Of a stretch of DNA of 64,000 bases, positions 1-7,927 are shown one piece after another. Source of the stretch: Aeromicrobium senzhongii (lineage in GTDB: Bacteria > Actinomycetota > Actinomycetes > Propionibacteriales > Nocardioidaceae); NCBI RefSeq assembly GCF_014334735.1, contig NZ_CP060587.1:2976001-3040000 (forward strand), written 5' to 3'. A model generated the notes under the pieces. That model was not told the origin of the DNA. It saw only the letters and a program-made list of their open reading frames with translations, and ran no database searches. Positions within the stretch are counted from its first letter, which is position 1. Every line of letters begins with the position of its first letter. The position numbers and the translations under genes were made by a program.

Positions 1-1
1 G

Positions 2-1609
2 GCGGCGGCCGTGCTGAGCCGCATCGGACTCGAGCTGACCGACGGCGGCCGGCCGCACCTGGTGCTGGCGTCCGGCGGGGTCGTCGCGGCGGTCACCTGG
101 CTCGCCCTGGCCCTGCCCCGCCATCGCGAGGCGGCCGTCACGGGCGTCGTGGCGGGACTGGCCGTCTCGGTCACCACCCATGCGGCCCTCGGCACGTGGG
201 GCGCGGTCTGGCGCTCCGACGGCTGGGCGTGGGCACTGCTCGTGGTCCAGATCGCCTGTCTCGTGCCGGCGTTCACCCGTCGCGGCCGCGAGGACGGGCT
301 CGGCCGGCGCCTGGCCCTCACGCTCTTACCCGGACTGTTCCTGAGCGGCGTGGTCGTGGCCAACGCCGCCCGCGCCTCCGTGGCTGCCGGTGATCTCGGA
401 GCCGCCGCGACCGCCTGTGCCGCCACCCTCGCGATCCTGGCGACGCTCGTGCCGGTGCGGCGTTGGTCGACCGTGCTGGCCGCCGTGGCCCTCGTGCTGG
501 CGGTGGCCGTCTCGGCCCTGATCACCGACGCGGAAGGGCTCCTGCCTGCCTGGACGGTCGTGGCGTTCCTGATCGGGATGCCCGCACTGGCGCACCTGTG
601 GCTCGCGGCGAACGCCGGTCGGCGCGCCGGGGCCGTGACGATCGCCTCCGGCGGCGTCGTCTGGGTCGCGCTGCTGTTCGCCTACTACGCCGGCTACGAC
701 TTGGGCTATCGCGCCGACTGGCTGCTGGTCGTCGTGGCGGCGGTCATCGGCCTCGTCGGGGCCACCGCACCAGCGGCCTCCGGGCCCACGGCCCGCCCGG
801 CCGTTCTCCTCGGCCTCGCGGGCGCCGCGGTGGTCGCCGCCGCGCTGGCACTGGTCGGACCGACGGTGACCATCCGTCCGCTCGAGACCGAGCCGGCGGA
901 CGACCTGCAGGTGCGGGTCGCTGCGTACAACCTGCGGATGGGCTACGGCATGGACGGCGTGTTCCGGCCGCGCGAGGTCTCGTCCGTGCTGGCGTCGGCC
1001 GACGTCGCCCTCATCAGCGAGATCGACCGCGGCTGGTTCCTCAACGGCGGACAGGACCAACTGGCGATCCTGGCTCGACTGACGGGCCGCACGGCCTGGT
1101 TCGGGGCCGCCGCGGACCCGGTGTGGGGCGACGCCGTGCTGTTGGACGCTGACCGCGCCGAGGTGCGACGCCACCAGCTGCCCTCACACGGCGCCGTCAC
1201 CGGAGCGCAGGCCATCGCCGTGCGGCCCGACGGGCGCTGGTCGTCCACCTGGTTCGTCTCGACGCACCTGCAGCCGACCGACGGCGACGAGGGCGTCACG
1301 GCGCAGGCCGCCGATCTCGCGGACTGGGTGCGCACGCTCGACGGCGAGGTCATTCTGGGTGGCGACTTCAACATGCAGGAGGGCAGCGCAGCCCACGCCA
1401 CGGTGACGTCACTGGGTCTGCACGACGCCTCCCCCCGGGGCATGCCCACCAGCCCGGCGGACCGGCCGGAGCAACGGATCGACTACCTCTTCTCGAGCCC
1501 CACCCTCAGAGCCGTCGACGTGGAGGTGCCGCGGCTGCAGGCCTCGGACCACCTTCCGGTGATCGCGAGCTTCGCGCTGGCGGCGATGGACACCGTCAGT
1601 GACCGGTGA
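2..1609 (+). CDS. Membrane-anchored endonuclease/exonuclease/phosphatase-family protein (5' partial)
   Basis: Member of the DNase I-like endonuclease/exonuclease/phosphatase fold, a family of metal-dependent phosphodiesterases; the substrate cannot be deduced. About the first 285 residues are hydrophobic with several membrane segments. The catalytic domain follows from about residue 295 with the expected signatures: AYNLRM (Asn), LISEID (Glu), GGDFNM (Asp-x-Asn) and ASDHLP near the C-terminus. The domain therefore probably sits at the outer or inner face of the membrane. A GTG is present at 11, but the frame stays open to the window edge, so the true start may lie outside. The gene ends tail-to-tail with the enoyl-CoA hydratase gene, overlapping it by 14 bases. 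Confidence 0.8.
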   Translation, partial: AAAVLSRIGLELTDGGRPHLVLASGGVVAAVTWLALALPRHREAAVTGVVAGLAVSVTTHAALGTWGAVWRSDGWAWALLVVQIACLVPAFTRRGREDGLGRRLALTLLPGLFLSGVVVANAARASVAAGDLGAAATACAATLAILATLVPVRRWSTVLAAVALVLAVAVSALITDAEGLLPAWTVVAFLIGMPALAHLWLAANAGRRAGAVTIASGGVVWVALLFAYYAGYDLGYRADWLLVVVAAVIGLVGATAPAASGPTARPAVLLGLAGAAVVAAALALVGPTVTIRPLETEPADDLQVRVAAYNLRMGYGMDGVFRPREVSSVLASADVALISEIDRGWFLNGGQDQLAILARLTGRTAWFGAAADPVWGDAVLLDADRAEVRRHQLPSHGAVTGAQAIAVRPDGRWSSTWFVSTHLQPTDGDEGVTAQAADLADWVRTLDGEVILGGDFNMQEGSAAHATVTSLGLHDASPRGMPTSPADRPEQRIDYLFSSPTLRAVDVEVPRLQASDHLPVIASFALAAMDTVSDR

Positions 1610-2345
1610 AGCTGGCCCGACGCTTCTCCGTGAAGGCGGCGACGCCCTCGGCGAAGTCGGCGCTGGCGCCGAGGACAGCCTGCTCGGCCGCCTCGGTCCT
1701 CAGCGTCTCGTCGAGGTTCATCAGTGACGCGGCGTTGATCGTCCGCTTGATGCGCGCGTAGGCCATCGTCGGCCCGGTGCGCAGCTTCTCGACCAACCCG
1801 TCGACCGTGGCCTGCCACTCGTCGGGGCTGACGCAGTGCGTGATGAGCCCGGCGGCGAACGCCTCGGTGTTGGGGAACTTCTCGCCGAGCATCAACAGCC
1901 GGGTCGCGCGGGCGCGGCCGATCGAGGCGGCGATCAGCTCGTGCGCCGCGCCGTCGCCCATCAGGCCGACGTTGACGAACGCCTGGAGGATGTAGTCGGT
2001 GTCCTTCGCGACCTGGAAGTCGGCGGCCAGCGCCAGCGAGGACCCGATGCCGGCGGTCAGCCCGTTGAGCGCCGCGACGACCGGGAACGGCGCCTCGGTG
2101 ACGAGGTGGATCAACCGGTCGGCGGCCTCGAGGATGCCGGTGTTGGTCGCGTCCGGGCGCATCACGGCTCCGGAGCAGAAGGCGCGGCCCTCGCCGGTGA
2201 TCACGGCGACGCGGACCCCGTCGGCGTCGGCCAGCGCGTCGCTCATCGCGTCGAACATCTCGGTGGTGACCGAGTTCAGCCGTTCGGGGCAGTTGAGCGT
2301 CAGTCGCAGGACGCCGTCCGTGCGGTCGACCAGCAGATCGGTCAT
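1596..2345 (-). CDS. Enoyl-CoA hydratase/isomerase family protein
   Basis: Crotonase-fold protein of 249 residues, the usual length for a single-domain enoyl-CoA hydratase/isomerase. It would act on an acyl-CoA in the cytoplasm. The oxyanion-hole regions are visible as GRAFCSGA and AALNGLTAGIGSSLALAADF. The glutamates typical of true hydratases are not clear (the second region reads VNVGLMGDGA), so isomerase or another crotonase activity is possible. The start chosen is the ATG overlapping the stop of the upstream hydrolase gene (ATGA), preceded by GGAG; an in-frame ATG four codons upstream is an alternative. It is the last gene of a three-gene leftward operon with a nitroreductase and an alpha/beta hydrolase. 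Confidence 0.85.
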   Translation of the reverse strand: MTDLLVDRTDGVLRLTLNCPERLNSVTTEMFDAMSDALADADGVRVAVITGEGRAFCSGAVMRPDATNTGILEAADRLIHLVTEAPFPVVAALNGLTAGIGSSLALAADFQVAKDTDYILQAFVNVGLMGDGAAHELIAASIGRARATRLLMLGEKFPNTEAFAAGLITHCVSPDEWQATVDGLVEKLRTGPTMAYARIKRTINAASLMNLDETLRTEAAEQAVLGASADFAEGVAAFTEKRRASFTGH

Positions 2346-3208
2346 CGTCTCCTCCATTGTCCGAGCAACGTCTGCAGCACCGCGATCAGTGCCGTGGGCT
2401 GGTCCAGCATGATGTGGTGGCCCGAGTCCGGGATCACGGTCACCGGCACGTTCCCGCCGAGCCGCGATCGGATCTCCTCGGTGATGTCCGTGGTGGCCAT
2501 GCCCCGCTCGCCACGCAACAGCGCGACCTCGCACTGACTGCGGGCCACGTCGTCGGGCTCCATCATCGAGCGCAGGAAGACGCGGGGATCGAACTTCCAC
2601 GTCCACCCCGTGCCGTCCGGCCGATCGACGTGGCGGATCGACTCGCGGGCGATGTGGTCGCGGATGTACGGCAGGCACGAGGGGTCCTCGGGCAGCGTCC
2701 GGAACCGGCTGACCATGGTGGCCGCGTCCGGGTAGAGCGGCATCGACAGCACCGCACGGTCTGCCCGCCACGAGCGCGCCTCGGGCGAGACGGCCTGGAC
2801 CGGCGAGTCGATCGCGGCGGCGCCGAGCAGGTCGGCCCCGTGCTCGCGGGCGGCGGTGAGCGCGACGAACCCGCCCATGCTGTGCCCGAACACGACCGGC
2901 TTCTCGGCCGACTCCGCCGAGGCGACCGCGAGGATCTCACGGGCCCACGCCTCGAGCGTGTACGCGTCGCGACGGCCGCTGTCGCCGTGCCCGCTCAGGT
3001 CGGGCGCGAGCACCCGGTGCCCCACCGCGAGGTGCGGCGCGACGTGGTCCCACCAGCCCGCGTGCGCGGCGCCACCGTGGACCAGCACCGCGACGGGGTC
3101 GCCCTGCTCACCCCAGGCGCGGTAGGCGATCGGGACGCCGTCGACCTCGACCTCGAGGTGCTGCGGCTTCTGGTCCAGGGCCCAGCGGAACCACTCGGGA
3201 ACGGTCAC
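2342..3208 (-). CDS. Alpha/beta hydrolase
   Basis: Alpha/beta-hydrolase fold protein of 288 residues. VLVHGGAAHAGWWDH is the oxyanion-hole strand, GHSMGG the nucleophile elbow (Ser), and PDSGHHIMLDQP carries the catalytic His. No signal peptide is visible, so it is probably a cytoplasmic esterase, thioesterase or C-C hydrolase; the substrate is unknown. It starts with GTG overlapping the nitroreductase stop (GTGA) and ends overlapping the enoyl-CoA hydratase start (ATGA), so the three genes are translationally coupled. Confidence 0.85.
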   Translation of the reverse strand: MTVPEWFRWALDQKPQHLEVEVDGVPIAYRAWGEQGDPVAVLVHGGAAHAGWWDHVAPHLAVGHRVLAPDLSGHGDSGRRDAYTLEAWAREILAVASAESAEKPVVFGHSMGGFVALTAAREHGADLLGAAAIDSPVQAVSPEARSWRADRAVLSMPLYPDAATMVSRFRTLPEDPSCLPYIRDHIARESIRHVDRPDGTGWTWKFDPRVFLRSMMEPDDVARSQCEVALLRGERGMATTDITEEIRSRLGGNVPVTVIPDSGHHIMLDQPTALIAVLQTLLGQWRRR

Positions 3209-3873
3209 CGGTGGAACCTCGCCAGCTCGTGCACCTGCGCGCGGCCGGCGCGGAACGAGTTCGCCGGGTGATCGGGGTCGGCGTAGCCGAACGAGATGCC
3301 GCAGACGATCGAGCGGTCCTGCGGAAGGTTGAGCCGCTCGCGCAGGAAGTCGGACTTCTGCGCCAGCGCGGCCTGGGCGACCGTGGCGATCCCGCGGGCC
3401 TGTGCCGCGAGGAGGAACGACTGGACGAACAGCCCGCAGTCGATGGCGGCGTACACGCCCAGCGGCGCGGGCGCCGAGACGACGGCGACGTGGGGCGCGT
3501 CGAAGAACTCGAAGTTGCGCAGCATCTCGCGCATCGACGCCTCGCGGTCGCCCTTCTCGACGCCGACGGCCTCGTACAGCTGCCAGCCGACCTCGCGACG
3601 CCGCTCGGCGTGGACACCCTCGTACCCCGGCGGGAACGGGTAGTCCGAGCCCAGGGAGGCGTCGACCGCGAGGTCGCGGCGCAGCCGTTCGAGCGCGTCA
3701 CCGGACACGATGTCGACGTGCCACGGTTGGACATTGCACCACGAGGGAGTGCGGGAGGCCGAGCGCAGGACCGCTCGGATGTCGTCCTCGGGAATCTCGT
3801 CGGGACGGAACCCGCGGCAACTGAACCGCGCCGCCAGCAGGCGGTCCAGGACCTCGGCGTCTGCGTCGACCAT
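3205..3873 (-). CDS. Nitroreductase family protein
   Basis: FMN-dependent nitroreductase-fold oxidoreductase of 222 residues. The N-terminal flavin phosphate-binding region reads RFSCRGFRPDEIP, followed by SRTPSWCNVQPWHVDIV, the usual Ser/Asn-Gln-Pro motif of the family. A GIATVAQAALA segment and a C-terminal CGISFGYADPDHPAN region match NAD(P)H:flavin or nitro/quinone reductases. I chose the ATG at 3873 because a TACGGT hexamer lies six bases upstream, a typical leaderless arrangement; an ATG at 3897 is the alternative. It is the first gene of the nitroreductase-hydrolase-enoyl-CoA hydratase operon. The natural substrate is unknown. Confidence 0.85.
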   Translation of the reverse strand: MVDADAEVLDRLLAARFSCRGFRPDEIPEDDIRAVLRSASRTPSWCNVQPWHVDIVSGDALERLRRDLAVDASLGSDYPFPPGYEGVHAERRREVGWQLYEAVGVEKGDREASMREMLRNFEFFDAPHVAVVSAPAPLGVYAAIDCGLFVQSFLLAAQARGIATVAQAALAQKSDFLRERLNLPQDRSIVCGISFGYADPDHPANSFRAGRAQVHELARFHR

Positions 3874-3940
3874 GAGGCCACCGTACCGGCCGGGCATCAC
3901 TTCCGGTCACGCGTGACGGTTTCTGCGCCAGGCGCCGGGA

Positions 3941-4378
3941 TCACTCCTGGCTGGTGCGCACCTGCACGACGCGGACCGGCGAGGCGGACTCGATGGTCTG
4001 GCTGACGGTGCACAGCTGGTGCGACTTCTCCATCGCCGACGGCACCCGCTCGGCCATGGCTCGGCCGTCCTCGTCATGAGGGAAGGTGATGTCGATCGTG
4101 ACGACGAGGTCATCGAGAGTCGTGCCGCCACCGGGTCGCTCGCGCTTCTGGCCCTCGACCGCGATGTCGAAGCGGGTGGGCTCGGCGCGCTTGGTCAGCG
4201 CCTCGAGGGTCAGCGCGTTGCAACCGCCGAGGGCGACCAGCAGCAGCTCGACCGGCGTGAAGTCGGTGTTCTGTCCCTCGCCGAAGGCGATCACGCCACC
4301 GCGCGGGTTCTCAGCGCGGTACTCCTGCGGACCGGTACGGACGAGATGGACACTGCGCATGGAGGATTCGACGCTCAT
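3941..4378 (-). CDS. OsmC family protein
   Basis: OsmC/Ohr-fold protein of 145 residues, the normal length for the family, whose characterised members reduce organic hydroperoxides using two conserved cysteines. The first Cys is in ALGGCNALT and the second in HQLCTVSQTIE, both at the expected places. The family's PVELLLVALGGC helix is intact. A TAGGGT hexamer six bases before the ATG suggests leaderless transcription, though GAGGT could also act as a ribosome binding site. It is a single gene, separated by a hairpin from the ptsH end. Role by family: peroxide defence; not proven here. Confidence 0.85.
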   Translation of the reverse strand: MSVESSMRSVHLVRTGPQEYRAENPRGGVIAFGEGQNTDFTPVELLLVALGGCNALTLEALTKRAEPTRFDIAVEGQKRERPGGGTTLDDLVVTIDITFPHDEDGRAMAERVPSAMEKSHQLCTVSQTIESASPVRVVQVRTSQE

Positions 4379-4427
4379 ACCTCGACCCTAGGACCGGTCG
4401 GGCACGGCGGCACCCCCATCGCGCGGC

Positions 4428-4458
4428 CCGGTTCCCGCCCACGTGGGACGGGAACCGG
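4428..4458. terminator. Terminator-like hairpin after ptsH
   Basis: A 10-bp stem CCGGTTCCCG / CGGGAACCGG whose loop itself contains CCCACGTGGG. It lies 9 bases beyond the ptsH stop in the direction of fru-pts transcription and before the OsmC start. There is no U-tract, as is common for actinobacterial hairpins. Confidence 0.6.
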
Positions 4459-4467
4459 TGGGGCGGA

Positions 4468-4731
4468 TCAGGCGTCGGCGTCCAGGTCGGCCTCGACGAG
4501 TGCGGCGATCTTGGCAAGCGTCGCCTCATCGTCGCTCTCGACCGTGACCTCGGCGCCCTGGCCGGCGCCGAGCGTCATGATCAGCAGCGCCGAGCCGGCG
4601 TCGACGGGGTCGCCGCCGGCGACCGCGAGGGTGACGGGGACCCCCGACTCGCTGACGGCGGCAGCGATCGTGGCGGCCGGACGGGCGTGGAGTCCCACGG
4701 CGGATCCGACGGTGACGGTCTTGCTGGGCAT
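4468..4731 (-). CDS. ptsH: Phosphocarrier protein HPr
   Basis: HPr of 87 residues, the small cytoplasmic phosphocarrier that moves phosphate from Enzyme I to sugar-specific EIIA domains. The active-site histidine is His15 in GLHARPA. The Ser46-type region reads AGSALLIMTLGA, with Ser47 at the place where HPr kinase acts in low-GC Gram-positives; whether it is used here is unknown. It lies 13 bases after fruA in the same leftward operon (fruK-fruA-ptsH), and a strong hairpin follows. With the divergent ptsI gene it completes a phosphotransferase route for fructose. Confidence 0.95.
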   Translation of the reverse strand: MPSKTVTVGSAVGLHARPAATIAAAVSESGVPVTLAVAGGDPVDAGSALLIMTLGAGQGAEVTVESDDEATLAKIAALVEADLDADA

Positions 4732-4744
4732 GTGGGGTGTCCTC

Positions 4745-6811
4745 TCAGACGTTGACGGGGTCGTCGGCGGCAGCGGCCGCCTGCTTGGAGTGGCCGGCCT
4801 GCTTGAGGGCGGTCACGAGGAATCCTGCCACCAGTGTCCCGGCGGCCAGCGACGCGAAGAACCACAGCACGTGGTCCACCGCGAAGAACACGAAGATGCC
4901 GCCGTGCGGCGCCACGCAGGTGACGCCCGCGGCCATCGACATCGCGCCGGTGACGACGCCGCCCGCCATCATCGCCGGGATCACCCGGAAGGGGTCCGCC
5001 GCGGCGAACGGGATGGCGCCCTCGGAGATGAACGAGGCACCGAGCAACCACGCCGCCTTGCCGTTCTCGCGCTCGGCCGGGGTGTAGAGCTTCGGACGCA
5101 ACACGGTGGAGAGCGCCATCGCCAACGGCGGCACCATGCCGGCCAGCATCACGGCCGCCATGATCTTGGACTGCGACGAGCCCGGATCGAGCGCGCCCGT
5201 GGTGGACAGGCCCGTGACGGCGAAGACGTAGGCCGCCTTGTTCACCGGTCCGCCGAGGTCGAAGCACATCATCAGGCCGAGCACGGCGCCCAGCACGATG
5301 GCCGAGCTGCCGGTCATGCTGTTGAGCCCGTCGACGAGGGCCTCGTTCAGCCACGCGAGCGGCTTGGCCAGCACCAGGATCATCGCCATGCCGACCACCA
5401 GCGTGGAGACCAGCGGGATCACGACGACCGGCATCAGGCCGGCCAGCCAGCGCGGCACGCCGCGGTGGGCGAACCACGCCGCGACGAGTCCGGCGAGCAG
5501 ACCGCCGACGATGCCGCCGATGAAGCCGGCGCCGTTGGGATTGGTGTCGGTCACGCCGATCTGGGTGGCGGCGAAGCCCATGACGAAGCCCGGCGCGATG
5601 CCCGGCCGGTCGGCGATCGCGTAGGCGATGAAGCCGGCCAGGGCGGGCACCAGGAAGCTGAAGGCCCACGAGCCGAGCAGGAACACCAGCGCGCCGATGT
5701 AGTAGAGGAAAGCACTGCCGAACAGGGCGTGGTCGCCGGCCGCGGGCAGGTTCGTCAGCGAGTTGTTGGCGAGGATGTCGCTCGCCTTGTCGCTGACGTC
5801 GTAGCCCCCCAGCAGGTAGCCGATCGCGATCATCAGGCCGCCGGCTGCCACGAACGGGATCATGTAGCTGACGCCGGTCAACAGCCAGCGCTGCAGCTTC
5901 TTGCCCGCGTTCTCGTTCTCGCCGCCGGACTCGGCCGCGGTCGTCTCGTCGGAGTCGCCCTCGACCCGGCGCGCCGACGGGTCGTTCGCGGCCGCGAGCG
6001 CCTCGTCGATCATGACGCGCGGCTCGTTGATGGCGCGCTTGACGCCGCTGCGGACGACGGGCTTGCCGGCGAACCTGGCCTGGTCCTTGACACCCACGTC
6101 GGTCGCGAAGATCACGGCGTCGGCCGCGGCGATCTGCTCCCGCGTGAGCGGGGAGCTGCCGGACGAGCCCTGCGGCTCGACGACCAGGTCGATCCCGGCG
6201 TCGCTCGCGGCCTGCGTGAGCGCGTCGGCCGCCATGTAGGTGTGGGCGATGCCGGTCGTGCAGGCCGTGACGGCCACGAGGTGCGGCGTGTCGCCGCCGG
6301 TGCTCCCGGTCGTCGCCGGCGTCTCGGTGTTCGCGGGGGCCGCACCGGTCTTGAGGTCGGTGCCCGAGGTGACCTCCTCGACGAGGGTGACGATCTCACC
6401 GGGTGTCTGCGCATCGCGCAGCGCCTGGGTGAAGTCGGGCCGGACCAGCGCTCGCGCCAGCGACGAGAGCAGCTTCAGGTGGGCGTCCCCGGCACCCTCG
6501 GGCGCGGCGATCATGAAGACGATGTCGGCGGGCCCGTCCGGGGCGCCGAAGTCGGCAGGGTTGGTCAGTCGCGCGAAGGCGAGCGTCGGGGCCGTGACCG
6601 TGGCGGTGCGGCAGTGCGGGATCGCGATGCCGCCCGGCACGCCGGTTCCGGCTTGCGTCTCGCGCGCCTTGGCCGCGTCGGCCAGCTCGTCGGCCGAAAC
6701 CGCGCGGCCGACCGACGTGATGCGGGCGGCCAGGGCCTCGATGACGGCCGAGGAGTCTACGCCGAGGTCGACGTCCAGTGAGACGAGGTCGTTGGTGATC
6801 AGCTGTTCCAT
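4745..6811 (-). CDS. fruA: PTS fructose transporter subunit IIABC
   Basis: Fructose-specific PTS permease of 688 residues with all three domains in the order EIIA-EIIB-EIIC. EIIA (about 1-150) carries phospho-His66 in GIAIPHC. EIIB (about 176-272) carries phospho-Cys184 in VTACTTGIAHT. EIIC (about 310-675) is the polytopic membrane channel, starting at LQRWLLTGVSYMIPF and including the GFIGGIVGG segment. It imports fructose as fructose-1-phosphate, the substrate of the neighbouring fruK product. The ATG at 6811 lies inside the 3' end of fruK (13-base overlap), so translation is coupled; GGAGG precedes it. Confidence 0.95.
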   Translation of the reverse strand: MEQLITNDLVSLDVDLGVDSSAVIEALAARITSVGRAVSADELADAAKARETQAGTGVPGGIAIPHCRTATVTAPTLAFARLTNPADFGAPDGPADIVFMIAAPEGAGDAHLKLLSSLARALVRPDFTQALRDAQTPGEIVTLVEEVTSGTDLKTGAAPANTETPATTGSTGGDTPHLVAVTACTTGIAHTYMAADALTQAASDAGIDLVVEPQGSSGSSPLTREQIAAADAVIFATDVGVKDQARFAGKPVVRSGVKRAINEPRVMIDEALAAANDPSARRVEGDSDETTAAESGGENENAGKKLQRWLLTGVSYMIPFVAAGGLMIAIGYLLGGYDVSDKASDILANNSLTNLPAAGDHALFGSAFLYYIGALVFLLGSWAFSFLVPALAGFIAYAIADRPGIAPGFVMGFAATQIGVTDTNPNGAGFIGGIVGGLLAGLVAAWFAHRGVPRWLAGLMPVVVIPLVSTLVVGMAMILVLAKPLAWLNEALVDGLNSMTGSSAIVLGAVLGLMMCFDLGGPVNKAAYVFAVTGLSTTGALDPGSSQSKIMAAVMLAGMVPPLAMALSTVLRPKLYTPAERENGKAAWLLGASFISEGAIPFAAADPFRVIPAMMAGGVVTGAMSMAAGVTCVAPHGGIFVFFAVDHVLWFFASLAAGTLVAGFLVTALKQAGHSKQAAAAADDPVNV

Positions 6812-7764
6812 GTCGTCCTCCAAGAGGCTGGTTCGACAGCCACCGCGGTGGGCAGTGGCGGGAGGTCGGTCGGCACCGGCAGTGCCGAACCGGGAAGGGA
6901 CGCCGCGGCGGCCCCGTGTGCAGCAGCGCTGGCGAGGCACTCGGCCGGCGACCGGCCCGCGACCTCCGCGACGAGGTATCCGGCGAGGGACGAGTCCCCG
7001 GCACCCACGGTGCTGCGCTGGGTGATCCGGACGGGCGGGCAGAACCAGGAGCCCTCGGCGGTGGCCAGCACGGCGCCGTCGCCACCGAGTGTCAGCAGGA
7101 CGGTGCCGACTCCCCCGGTCTCGCGCAGTTGCTGGGCGCGGGCCGCGGCCTGGCCGTGATCGCGCTCGATCTCGCTCGCGTCGCACCCCAGCAGCTCGGC
7201 CAGCTCGTCGGAGTTGGGCTTGAGCAGATCGGGCGACGCGTGCTCGACCGTCCGACCCAGGGCGTCACCGGAGGTGTCGACGGCGACGCGGACACCGGCC
7301 TGCTTCAGGGCGTTGGTCGTGGCGGCGTACCAGTCGCCGGGCACGCCCGGCGGGAGCGAGCCGGAGAGGACCGCCCAGTCGCCGGGGTGCGCGGCGTCGA
7401 CGAGGGTCTCGGTGAGCTGCTTCAGCTCGTCCTCGTCCAGCGTCGGGCCGGGCGAGTTGATCTTGGTCGTGGTGCCGTCGGGATCGGCGAGGGTGAGGTT
7501 CACCCGCAGCCGCTCGCGGACGGGGACGGCTCGGTAGCTCAGTCCCAGGTCGTCGAGCGCGGCGAGCAGGGGCTCGTCCTCGGCGCCCGGCAGGACCGCG
7601 GTCACGGGCACCCCCGCGGCGTGCAGCACCCGAGCGACGTTGATCCCCTTGCCACCGGGATCGTCGTGGGCCGCCTCGCTGCGCAGGACGGCACCGGGCT
7701 CGAGCGGCTCGAGCAGGCTGATCAGCCTGTCGGTCGCGGGATTGGCAGTGACGGTGACGATCAC
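6799..7764 (-). CDS. fruK: 1-phosphofructokinase
   Basis: PfkB-family kinase of 321 residues that converts fructose-1-phosphate to fructose-1,6-bisphosphate. It has the N-terminal substrate region DPGGKGINVARVL and the C-terminal PfkB signature TVGAGDSSLAGYL with the catalytic Asp. The start is the GTG at 7764, preceded by AAGGGGG with a six-base spacer; the protein then begins with the typical IVTVTANPATD. It is the first gene of the operon, about 85 bases downstream of the predicted transcription start. Confidence 0.95.
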   Translation of the reverse strand: MIVTVTANPATDRLISLLEPLEPGAVLRSEAAHDDPGGKGINVARVLHAAGVPVTAVLPGAEDEPLLAALDDLGLSYRAVPVRERLRVNLTLADPDGTTTKINSPGPTLDEDELKQLTETLVDAAHPGDWAVLSGSLPPGVPGDWYAATTNALKQAGVRVAVDTSGDALGRTVEHASPDLLKPNSDELAELLGCDASEIERDHGQAAARAQQLRETGGVGTVLLTLGGDGAVLATAEGSWFCPPVRITQRSTVGAGDSSLAGYLVAEVAGRSPAECLASAAAHGAAAASLPGSALPVPTDLPPLPTAVAVEPASWRTTWNS

Positions 7765-7808
7765 GACGACCCCCTTCGGTCCGCTCTTTCCACGGTCACA
7801 CGCCTGCG

Positions 7809-7850
7809 CCACTTCCGCGATGTGGTTTCGTGTGGCTTTGACGTGGTCTT
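7809..7850. promoter_or_regulatory. Candidate operator repeats in the fru leader
   Basis: Between the fruK promoter and its start are an inverted repeat CCAC-N9-GTGG (7809-7825) and three similar elements 10 bases apart: TGTGGTTTCG (7821), TGTGGCTTTG (7831) and ACGTGGTCTT (7841). The position is right for a repressor that senses fructose-1-phosphate. No such regulator gene is in the window; the role is inference. Confidence 0.4.
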
Positions 7851-7855
7851 TTCTT

Positions 7856-7884
7856 GTTTTATGTCTCATTCGCAGAAATGTCAA
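7856..7884 (-). promoter_or_regulatory. Sigma70-type promoter of fruK-fruA-ptsH
   Basis: On the minus strand, a perfect -35 TTGACA (7884-7879) and a -10 TAAAAC (7861-7856) are separated by 17 bases. The predicted transcription start is near 7849. It is the clearest consensus promoter in the window and lies in an AT-rich pocket. Confidence 0.7.
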
Positions 7885-7915
7885 GGCTCCCCTGTGCGGC
7901 CGATCACGCGCGGGA

Positions 7916-7921
7916 TACCGT
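7916..7921 (+). promoter_or_regulatory. -10 element of a leaderless ptsI promoter
   Basis: TACCGT (TANNNT type) ends six bases before the GTG start of ptsI, so transcription should begin at or next to the start codon. No ribosome binding site with suitable spacing is seen. Confidence 0.5.
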
Positions 7922-7927
7922 CGAAGG

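Noticed and set aside
4019..6781. 920-codon plus-strand open frame opposite the OsmC, ptsH and fruA genes
   Set aside because: Composition is low-complexity (His/Arg/Gly/Asp-rich) with no family motif; it mirrors well-identified genes on the other strand, a usual high-GC artefact.
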